A DNA stretch of 9,207 bases. Source: Candidatus Aenigmatarchaeota archaeon (lineage in GTDB: Archaea; Aenigmatarchaeota; Aenigmatarchaeia; GW2011-AR5). The position numbers and the translations under genes are program-made. Numbering within the stretch: position 1 is the stretch's first letter; every line of letters starts with the position of its first letter. This document shows positions 1 to 6,056 of the stretch, in pieces. Where the stretch lies: positions 1-9,207 of the forward strand of contig JACQNW010000077.1 of the NCBI GenBank assembly GCA_016202845.1, given 5' to 3'. A model generated the notes under the pieces. It ran no database searches and was not told the origin of the DNA. It saw only the letters and a program-made list of their open reading frames with translations.

Positions 1-9
1 CAGTAAGTG

Positions 10-19
10 TATTTTAAAT
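10..19 (+). promoter_or_regulatory. TATA-like box of the GT4 gene
   Basis: TATTTTAAAT is centred about 26 nt before the ATG at 41. This is the archaeal distance from TATA box to transcription start, so the mRNA should be leaderless. No Shine-Dalgarno sequence precedes the ATG, which agrees. Judged by eye only. Confidence 0.45.
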
Positions 20-40
20 TCTATTGCTTTATTTCTAGTT

Positions 41-1021
41 ATGCGTATCTGTTTTGTTACTACAACACCAGCTGTGTCCATAGGAGGAGTGGAAAATGTA
101 GCCTTCAATATAATGGAACAGGCAAAAAAAGCAGGTTTTGAAGTAGAGAATGTTTTTGCCTATGAGCGCTACAAAAATCCTATAGCTTCTTTGCGTGCAT
201 ACAGGCATGTAGAAAAGAAAATAAGGAATGGAAGTTTTGATCTTGTGCATTCGCATGATAATGCATCTTATTTTCTTGTTAAAAATGGAACCAGACTGCC
301 TGTGATACATACATCGCACGGGACTTGGGGGAATTATTTTGCAGTTATGTCTGGCTTTAGGAAAAGGCTGTTTAGTAAACGAAGTATTAGTATGGAAAGG
401 TTGATAGTTCAATATGCCGACATAAATACCTCTGTTTCAAATTATGTAAAGAAGTCTGTATTTGAACAGTATGGCGTGAAATCCCGTACGATCTACAATG
501 GCGTCGACATAGAGAAGTTTAATCCTATGGGTAAAATTCATAATAAGATACCTGTAGGTGCATGGGTAGGGACAAATCCGGACCTGAAGGGATTGGATAT
601 AGCTATCGAAGCTGTTAAGATGTTGAATCTAAAACTTATAGTTGTCGGAATTCTTGATAAAAACGACAATGAAGTAATTTACCTTGGAAGATTGCCGCCG
701 AGCCAGATGTCAATTGTTTACAAAAAAGCAGATTTTCTGATATTTCCTTCGAAATACGAATCCCACCCAATAGCACCTCTTGAAGCGCTTGCTTCCGGCC
801 TTCCATTAGTGGTTTCAAGCAACTCAAATGTTGAAATAATAAAATCGTCTCGTGAAGGCTTTGTAATTGACGGATTTGAATCTGAAAATTATGCAGAGGC
901 GGTACAAACTATAATAAAAAAATGGGGCAGGATGTCTGCTGCAGCAAGAAAATGCGCAATAAAATATTCCTGGAAAAACCAGTCAAAGAAATATTTCAGG
1001 CTTTATGAAAAGCTTGTTTGA
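41..1021 (+). CDS. GT-B glycosyltransferase, family 4 type
   Basis: A 326-residue cytosolic or membrane-associated glycosyltransferase that probably moves a sugar from a nucleotide donor to a lipid-linked or glycan acceptor. The N-terminal acceptor domain begins MRICFVTTTP and carries the glycine loop GGVE (residues 15-18), followed by HSHDN near 70-74. The linker IYNGVDIEKF (151-160) is typical of the family. The C-terminal donor domain has WVGTNPDLKG (175-184) and the hallmark EX7E motif, E240 to E248, in the context YESHPIAPLEALASG. Length is slightly short for the family (about 350-400) but both Rossmann domains are complete. There is no signal peptide or membrane span. The start is supported by the N-terminal beta strand and a TATA box at leaderless distance. 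Sugar and acceptor cannot be told from sequence. The family assignment is strong; the link to the neighbouring glycan genes is inference. Confidence 0.93.
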   Translation: MRICFVTTTPAVSIGGVENVAFNIMEQAKKAGFEVENVFAYERYKNPIASLRAYRHVEKKIRNGSFDLVHSHDNASYFLVKNGTRLPVIHTSHGTWGNYFAVMSGFRKRLFSKRSISMERLIVQYADINTSVSNYVKKSVFEQYGVKSRTIYNGVDIEKFNPMGKIHNKIPVGAWVGTNPDLKGLDIAIEAVKMLNLKLIVVGILDKNDNEVIYLGRLPPSQMSIVYKKADFLIFPSKYESHPIAPLEALASGLPLVVSSNSNVEIIKSSREGFVIDGFESENYAEAVQTIIKKWGRMSAAARKCAIKYSWKNQSKKYFRLYEKLV

Positions 1022-1125
1022 AGAGTAAAGATGGACTGCCATACATGCCATAAGGCAATGCTGCTCACGCCAGTGATTTTACACAGGATTTCTAAAGAGC
1101 CAAAATAATTATTCTTTGTGGTTCG

Positions 1126-1134
1126 TATAAAAAC
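1126..1134 (+). promoter_or_regulatory. TATA-like box upstream of the carbamoyltransferase
   Basis: TATAAAAAC lies in an AT-rich patch and predicts transcription from about 1155. Unlike most genes here this leaves a leader of roughly 40 nt before the preferred ATG at 1197. The leader contains a GC-rich block, GCGCGCGC at 1163-1170 overlapping the palindrome CAGCGCTG at 1170-1177, which could fold. Confidence 0.4.
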
Positions 1135-1196
1135 TTTACTGTCAATTGAAAAGAGGAAAATGGCGCGCGCAGCGCTGTCTTTGTATGGTCATAATT

Positions 1197-2786
1197 ATGG
1201 CATATTATCTTGGGCTTACAATTCCAATAGGATGGGGGCACGATCCGTCGGCGTGCTTGATTAAGGACAACAAGATACTAGCGTTTGCTGAAGAAGAAAG
1301 GTTTAACAGATATAAGCATTCGTTTTCCCTTTTTCCGCGCAATGCGATAAAATATTGCTTGGATTTTGCGGGCATTAAGATCAGCGATGTGGTTGTAGGG
1401 TTCAATTTTGATCCTAAAAAATTCAAGAGGGGCGCCCCAACACCAAGGAAGATGATAGGTGCAAGGATATCAGAACAAAACATGAGGAACATGACAAGAC
1501 TGGTCAAGTTCTACTTTGGCGCAGATCCAAAACAGTATTATTTGGCGCACCATCTTGCGCATGCATTCTCTTCTTTTCCATTGTCGGGTTTGCAAAGCGG
1601 GGTATCTTTTAACTTGGATGCTGTAGGCGAAAGGACGTCCACGCTTTTAGGTAATTTTGCCGGCAGTGATTTTAACACGCTTGTTGAAAGCGATCATTCT
1701 CTGGGTTATTTTTATTCACGCTTTACACAGTGGCTTGGATTTGATGCAGTTGAGGGCGAGGGAACTGTAATGGGTCTGGCGCCTTATGGCAAGCCTGTTC
1801 ACGACCTTTCAGAATTTGCAAGGCCCACAAATGGAAGCGTGCCTTTCTATTCAAAAACAGAGCCAGAGGATATAGAAAAAAAATTCGGCACACGCAGATA
1901 CGGGCCTGTGGAAGAAGTGCATAAAAACATGGCGGCTTCAATACAAGAAACCCTGGAAAAAATCATGATACACATGGCACACCAATACAAGGCCGATAGT
2001 CTGGTCATTGCCGGTGGGATAGGCCTCAATTGTGTTGCAAACGGGCGCCTTGTTGAGGAAGGTTATGTTAAAGATGTTTTTATACAGCCTGCAGCAGGCG
2101 ACGCTGGCGGCAGCATCGGAGCCGCTGTCTGGCTTGCAATGCAGGACGGCCACAAGTTTGACAAGATGGAACACATCTACTACGGCCCGGGTTACACAAA
2201 CGAACAGATAAAGAAAGTGCTGGATTTGTGTGATGTTGATTATGAATTCCATAAAGATATAGCAGGGAAGGCTGCAGAATTGATAGCCAAGGATAAGATA
2301 ATAGGATGGTTCCAGGGACGCATGGAAGGCGGACCCAGGGCTCTTGGCAACAGGAGCATTCTTGCAAATCCCACAAATCCCAAGATGAAAGATATATTGA
2401 ACAGCAGGGTTAAGCATCGAGAGCCGTGGAGGCCGTTCTGCCCTTCAATATTGTATGAAGACAGGGCAAAGTATTTTTCCAGCGATAAAGAATCACCATT
2501 TATGATCCTTGCCTTTCATGTAAAAAAAGAAATGCAGAAAGAGATCCCTGCTGTAGTTCATGTAGATGGCACTGCAAGACCCCAGACCGTCAGGCGAAGC
2601 CAGAACCCGCTGTATTACAAATTACTGCAAAACCTGAAGAAAGAAATCGGGCACGGCGTCGTTATCAACACCTCCTTCAACGTAAAGGGTGAGCCTGTTG
2701 TCTGCAGGCCTGAAGACGCTGTCCGCTGCTTCTTCGGCACTGGCATGGACGCCCTTGCCATAGGGAATTATTTGGTTAAAAAATAA
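1197..2786 (+). CDS. NodU/CmcH/TobZ-family O-carbamoyltransferase
   Basis: Transfers a carbamoyl group from carbamoyl phosphate, through carbamoyl-AMP, to a hydroxyl of a sugar or other small molecule. The product is 529 residues from ATG 1197. The N-terminal Kae1-like ASKHA domain opens with GWGHDPSACL and EEERFNRYKH, and has the metal-binding HX3H motif H118/H122 in HHLAHAF. GGIGLNCVANG follows. The C-terminal YrdC-like part carries GGPRALGNRS (378-387), HREPWRPFCPS and INTSFNVKGEP. All hallmark motifs are present, so the enzyme should be active. The frame is open back to a TTG at 1146, with ATGs at 1185 and 1197. I chose 1197 because family members start a few residues before the GHD motif. 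Base composition is richer than in the neighbours (31 G/C in 2641-2700, against 23 in 841-900), a weak hint of separate history. Its place between two glycosyltransferases suggests carbamoylation of a glycan. Confidence 0.93.
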   Translation: MAYYLGLTIPIGWGHDPSACLIKDNKILAFAEEERFNRYKHSFSLFPRNAIKYCLDFAGIKISDVVVGFNFDPKKFKRGAPTPRKMIGARISEQNMRNMTRLVKFYFGADPKQYYLAHHLAHAFSSFPLSGLQSGVSFNLDAVGERTSTLLGNFAGSDFNTLVESDHSLGYFYSRFTQWLGFDAVEGEGTVMGLAPYGKPVHDLSEFARPTNGSVPFYSKTEPEDIEKKFGTRRYGPVEEVHKNMAASIQETLEKIMIHMAHQYKADSLVIAGGIGLNCVANGRLVEEGYVKDVFIQPAAGDAGGSIGAAVWLAMQDGHKFDKMEHIYYGPGYTNEQIKKVLDLCDVDYEFHKDIAGKAAELIAKDKIIGWFQGRMEGGPRALGNRSILANPTNPKMKDILNSRVKHREPWRPFCPSILYEDRAKYFSSDKESPFMILAFHVKKEMQKEIPAVVHVDGTARPQTVRRSQNPLYYKLLQNLKKEIGHGVVINTSFNVKGEPVVCRPEDAVRCFFGTGMDALAIGNYLVKK

Positions 2787-2788
2787 GG

Positions 2789-2799
2789 TTCTTTTTCCC
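2789..2799 (+). terminator. T-rich tract after the carbamoyltransferase
   Basis: TTCTTTTTCCC begins 3 nt after the TAA stop. Archaeal RNA polymerase terminates at oligo-T without needing a hairpin. The identical 11-mer recurs after the GT39 gene at 4415-4425. By-eye call. Confidence 0.4.
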
Positions 2800-2830
2800 C
2801 GATGTACAAAAAGGAGAACAATAACTGTAA

Positions 2831-2838
2831 TTATAAGT
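2831..2838 (+). promoter_or_regulatory. TATA-like box of the GT39 gene
   Basis: TTATAAGT is centred about 23 nt before the ATG at 2857, a leaderless arrangement. A GGAG at 2812-2815 has no start codon at a useful distance and is probably not a ribosome site. Confidence 0.45.
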
Positions 2839-2856
2839 TCTTTTTAATGCCTTTCC

Positions 2857-4377
2857 ATGAACATTTTTAGCATGAAATACGAAAGCAAAGCGTGGAATCA
2901 AAACGTTCTTTATGCAGTTGTATTTATAGCAATATTTTTGCTTGCAGCTTACCTGCGTTTATCAATGCTTGATTATGAGACACTCGGTCCAGGTGAAGTG
3001 GAACTGTACGAAGCTGCCAGGGACTATGCTTCAGGCAACATAGTAAAAAGTTTCTATATTTTCGACACCCCGCCCCTGTCAAAATACATTTTGGCCTTGA
3101 TTTTGATAATATCAGGTTTTTCAGAAACAGCGCTGCGCCTGTTTCCTGCAATCTTCGGAATGCTTGCGGTAGTCATGACCTATTTCTTTGCAAAGAAATT
3201 CTACAGCCAGAAAATAGCTCTTCTTTCAACGATATTTATTGCGTTTTCTTTTATACATCTTCAGATGTCGCGCTATGTTCAGCTAGAAACAGCAACGAGT
3301 TTCTTTTTCCTTCTGGCATTTTACTATTTTTTTGATTTTGTAGAAAACAGGAAGAAGAATTATTTGCTTTTCGGCGCAACAGTAGCGCTTGGCATGCTAA
3401 TAAAATTCACCATGTTTTATGCAATTGCTTCAATAGTTTTGATTGCGGTCACATACAAATATATTTCATTCAGGCGCAAGCCTCAATTTTCTATTACAAT
3501 AGACAATTTCCTGCTGAAGTCGTTGATAGTTGCTGTCGTGTTGTTTTTCTTGATATGGCCGTATTCACTGGTGCCAGTTAAAACAGACATAACGTTAAGC
3601 GTGGAATTTTCCGACGGCCTTCATACAAACCATCTAACGCCTTCTATACCCCAGATAATTTTGGTTTTAGGTAAAAGATCTGCATCGTCCCAGATAGGAG
3701 GAGTGCTTTCCATGCCGTTCGGGTACTTTTTATTCTTCTTGATGAAGGAAAATATAATCTTCTTGGCGGCATTCTTCCTAGGTCTTTTTGCAATAATCAA
3801 AAAGCCCAAAAAGATCGATAAAATGATTCTTCTATCATTGGTAGTTTTCATGCTTTTGTTATGGGCACAAAAGTGGGGCTTTACATACCGCTATTTGGCA
3901 ATAGTCATACCGCTAATAGCAATAATTGCCGCACGCTGTATAGATTTTATAAAATCCCAAAAGATTGCTACGGTTATGCTTACGATTTTTTTAGTAGTTT
4001 TGGCGACATCGGCTTTTGCAGTTCATACGGATTATATTTATTACAAAAATTTTAATGTATTAGAATACGAGCCTGAATTATTCCAGTCAGAAGGCATGAA
4101 AGAATCAATATCATATATAAAAGAAAATTGCCCGGCTGTCTATACAGACTCATATTACCATTTCATATTGGCGCCGTATCACAGAAATGTTACAAAGTAC
4201 GCAAATGAAACAAAGCTGCCCACATGTGTTCTGAAGGGTTACACAGGCCTGGGCTCTTCGTTGCCATCGCCAGAGAACGTGGTTATAGACGATTTCATTA
4301 AGTCGCACTCATGTGAATTGAAGAAAAGCGTTGTTAAAAAAGGCGTATTGTTGCAAAAAATTTACTATTGCAGTTAG
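2857..4377 (+). CDS. GT39/PMT-like polytopic membrane glycosyltransferase
   Basis: A 506-residue integral membrane protein of the GT-C fold, resembling the PMT_2/ArnT group that uses polyprenyl-phosphate sugars on the outer face of the membrane. By eye there are about 11-13 hydrophobic spans, the first at about 15-36 and later ones near 91-112, 119-137, 144-161, 168-200, 220-239, 286-313, 322-337, 345-362 and 371-390. Residues 400-506 form a soluble C-terminal domain. The first extracytoplasmic loop has LGPGEVELYEAARDY (43-57) and DTPPLSKY (70-77), matching the acidic and PPL motifs of the family; SRYVQLETA (138-146) follows. The first acid of the usual Asp-Glu pair appears to be Gly46, with Glu47 kept. 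A nearby GT2 gene could make its lipid-linked donor. ATG 2872 is an alternative start. Acceptor (protein, lipid or glycan) unknown. Confidence 0.85.
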   Translation: MNIFSMKYESKAWNQNVLYAVVFIAIFLLAAYLRLSMLDYETLGPGEVELYEAARDYASGNIVKSFYIFDTPPLSKYILALILIISGFSETALRLFPAIFGMLAVVMTYFFAKKFYSQKIALLSTIFIAFSFIHLQMSRYVQLETATSFFFLLAFYYFFDFVENRKKNYLLFGATVALGMLIKFTMFYAIASIVLIAVTYKYISFRRKPQFSITIDNFLLKSLIVAVVLFFLIWPYSLVPVKTDITLSVEFSDGLHTNHLTPSIPQIILVLGKRSASSQIGGVLSMPFGYFLFFLMKENIIFLAAFFLGLFAIIKKPKKIDKMILLSLVVFMLLLWAQKWGFTYRYLAIVIPLIAIIAARCIDFIKSQKIATVMLTIFLVVLATSAFAVHTDYIYYKNFNVLEYEPELFQSEGMKESISYIKENCPAVYTDSYYHFILAPYHRNVTKYANETKLPTCVLKGYTGLGSSLPSPENVVIDDFIKSHSCELKKSVVKKGVLLQKIYYCS

Positions 4378-4378
4378 G

Positions 4379-4425
4379 TAAGAAATGAACTTTCTTTCTT
4401 AAAATAATATTATTTTCTTTTTCCC
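4379..4425 (+). terminator. Terminator region between convergent GT39 and radical SAM genes
   Basis: TAAGAAA (4379-4385) can pair with TTTCTTA (4395-4401) directly after the GT39 stop. A perfect 16-bp AT palindrome, AAAATAATATTATTTT (4401-4416), follows, and then TTCTTTTTCCC (4415-4425). The T-rich tail suits plus-strand termination. I see no comparable T-run for the minus-strand gene that ends at 4503. The rest of this 125-bp gap holds only a weak hairpin, CTTATT/AATAAG, at 4469-4482. Confidence 0.4.
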
Positions 4426-4502
4426 AAGCGTTTTCTTTGTCAATTGTTCTTCTTTCCTCCAACAGTTTCTTATTTCAATAAGCGATGCCATGAAACAGCT
4501 AG

Positions 4503-5855
4503 CTAAGTAAACGCTTTTACAACTTTCATGCCTTTCATGTTCCTTTTCAGATCGTTTACGCTTCTGATTTTGCTGATCCTTCTTATTATGTACTTAGGCC
4601 TCATGTAGAATTTTTTGAAAGCTTCTTTATGCATGGCCATTAGCTCATCCTTGCTATTGTATCCATGCGGAACAAAAACAGGCGACCAGCCATGATACTC
4701 ATCCAGCGCATTTTTGTCAAGAGTTCCCCATTGCTCGTAAGTATTCCACAACTGGGTTCCAGGATACGGCGTTGTCAAAGAAAATTGTGCATAATCTGGG
4801 TCAAGGTCTATTGCAAATTTTATTGTTTGTCTGGCAAGCTCTGGCGTCTCTCCAGGCAAACCAAGCATGAAAGAACCTCGGATTTCTATACCGGCCTTTT
4901 TGACAATTTTAACAGCATTTCTCATCTGCTCTACAGTCATTTTTTTCGTTATATTGTCCAACAGTTCCTGCGCGCCTGATTCTATGCCAAAAAATATGTT
5001 CCAGCAGCCGGCGTTCTTCATCGCTTTGAGCAGGTTTTCATCTATGAGATCCAGTCTTGTATAGCAAGACCATACAATATTCTCCTTTCCCATTTCAGCG
5101 CAAAAATCATATACCCACTTTTTGTTTAGTGTGAGTATGTCATCCCAAAAAGCAATTTCCTTTATATTGTATTTGCCTTTCAGTGACCTTATTTCTTCCA
5201 TGACGTTTTTTACAGAGCGCTGTCTGAAAAAACCTTTTGCATCAAAGCAAAAAGTGCAGGTAAAAGGGCACCCCCTGCTTGTAACCATTTGAAAACAATG
5301 AGGGTCTTTTTTGTAAGTATTTGGCAAAGAAGAATATTTATTCAAATTACCAAGCAAATGTCGCGCAGGAAATGGTAAGCTGTCTAGATCTTTCACCTTG
5401 CCTGCCTCTACTACTTTTATCTGCTTGTACTTTTCAAGATCGTCAACAATGTCGGTTATTACATTGTCTGCTTCTTCCCTTACTATTATATCTGCAGCAG
5501 TTTTTTCTGCCAATTCGTCTGCGGTTATTGTAGCATGAGGTCCGCCTAAAAGTACAGTGACTTCAGGATATTGTCGTTTTATCAAATCAGTAAGTTCTAT
5601 GGTAACGCTAGCCAGCGACGTTATTGCAGCTATGCCAACAAGTTCAGGCTTGAAAGATTCTATTTCTGTAAGTATCTCGCCTGCCACATAGTTGTTGACA
5701 GGGCAATCCATTATACGTACTTCGTGGCCTGCTCTTTCCAAAACAGCAGCCATGTAGCAAAGACCTAAAGGTGGCAGAAAACCTCCGACATCGCCTACGT
5801 TATGTGCGTATCTTTCTTTCAGCGTTTGCGGGGGGGATATAAGTAGAACTCTCAT
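4503..5855 (-). CDS. Class B radical SAM protein with N-terminal cobalamin-binding domain (first of pair)
   Basis: A 450-residue radical SAM enzyme with the BchE/P-methylase-like layout. Residues 1 to about 140 form a Rossmann-type B12-binding domain: MRVLLISPPQ at the start, FLPPLGLCYMAAVLERAGHEV (26-46), VGIAAIT (73-79) and GGPHATITADE (104-114). There is no DxHxxG motif, as usual for this class. The radical SAM domain begins at about 190 with SRGCPFTCTFC, whose Cys196, Cys200 and Cys203 give the CX3CX2C site for a 4Fe-4S cluster and S-adenosylmethionine. FGIESGA and MLGLPGET further on are family motifs, as is TTPYPGTQLW. Such enzymes methylate or rearrange unactivated carbons; the substrate cannot be inferred. 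It starts divergently from the second radical SAM gene. Unlike its neighbours it has a Shine-Dalgarno-like AGGTG (5865-5861) 5 nt before the ATG. Codons 6-9 contain a run of seven C. Confidence 0.92.
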   Translation of the reverse strand: MRVLLISPPQTLKERYAHNVGDVGGFLPPLGLCYMAAVLERAGHEVRIMDCPVNNYVAGEILTEIESFKPELVGIAAITSLASVTIELTDLIKRQYPEVTVLLGGPHATITADELAEKTAADIIVREEADNVITDIVDDLEKYKQIKVVEAGKVKDLDSLPFPARHLLGNLNKYSSLPNTYKKDPHCFQMVTSRGCPFTCTFCFDAKGFFRQRSVKNVMEEIRSLKGKYNIKEIAFWDDILTLNKKWVYDFCAEMGKENIVWSCYTRLDLIDENLLKAMKNAGCWNIFFGIESGAQELLDNITKKMTVEQMRNAVKIVKKAGIEIRGSFMLGLPGETPELARQTIKFAIDLDPDYAQFSLTTPYPGTQLWNTYEQWGTLDKNALDEYHGWSPVFVPHGYNSKDELMAMHKEAFKKFYMRPKYIIRRISKIRSVNDLKRNMKGMKVVKAFT

Positions 5856-5860
5856 TGGGA

Positions 5861-5865
5861 CACCT
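5861..5865 (-). promoter_or_regulatory. Shine-Dalgarno-like AGGTG for the first radical SAM gene
   Basis: On the minus strand AGGTG is followed by TCCCA and then the ATG at 5855. This supports that start and differs from the leaderless pattern of the other genes. A possible TATA-like TATTAAGC lies upstream at plus positions 5887-5894, predicting a leader of about 10 nt. Confidence 0.4.
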
Positions 5866-5896
5866 GATTTAACTAAGCATTGAAAAGGCTTAATAC

Positions 5897-5997
5897 GTTA
5901 TGAGTGCCTCCGAAAGTGAAAGTAGGTCTTGTGATTTCGCTTAGCGGACTATCGTCAGTCTATTGGCAATAACCATACTTTCAGAGGCACTGGTTAT
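5897..5997. repeat. Inverted repeat flanked by GTTAT direct repeats (MITE-like or operator/RNA)
   Basis: AGTGCCTCCGAAAGT (5903-5917) and ACTTTCAGAGGCACT (5977-5991) are inverted repeats matching at 14 of 15 positions, 59 bp apart. Each arm is followed outward by one G and then GTTAT (5897-5901 and 5993-5997), which resembles a 5-bp target duplication around a roughly 91-bp element. Inside lie a tandem GAAAGT duplication (5912-5923), GACT/AGTC (4-bp stem) at 5948-5961 and TATTGGCAATA at 5961-5971. There is no coding capacity. The single mismatch is C-A on the plus strand but G-U on the minus strand, which an RNA could tolerate. The element sits between two divergent promoters, so a shared regulatory site is an equal alternative. 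The pairing is directly visible; the interpretation is open. Confidence 0.6.
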
Positions 5998-6026
5998 AGC
6001 TGACAAATTTAGTACCAAATTATTAA

Positions 6027-6036
6027 CTTTAAAAAA
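6027..6036 (+). promoter_or_regulatory. TATA-like box of the second radical SAM gene
   Basis: CTTTAAAAAA is centred about 26 nt before the ATG at 6057, predicting a leaderless mRNA. It lies about 36 bp from the right arm of the inverted repeat, close enough for that element to affect transcription. Confidence 0.5.
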
Positions 6037-6056
6037 CAACACAGTTAATATCAAAT

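Noticed and set aside
1160..1264. ATG at 1160 as start of another protein or of a frameshifted carbamoyltransferase
   Set aside because: It lies at leaderless distance from a TATA box, but its frame stops after about 34 codons and shows no family similarity, while the other frame carries the true N-terminal motifs.
1875..1883. Possible frameshift at the GAAAAAAAA run in the carbamoyltransferase
   Set aside because: The reading frame and family motifs continue unchanged on both sides, so no frameshift is present here.
1938..2417. Minus-strand open frame of 159 codons opposite the carbamoyltransferase
   Set aside because: It is antisense to a gene with complete family motifs, its translation is rich in Cys, His and Tyr with no recognisable domain, and it has no promoter or ribosome site.
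5903..5991. tRNA gene, suggested by the closing stem GTGCCTC/GAGGCAC
   Set aside because: Neither strand has a D-arm or the GGTTCRANTCC T-arm, and the arms are too long and the interior does not fold as a cloverleaf.
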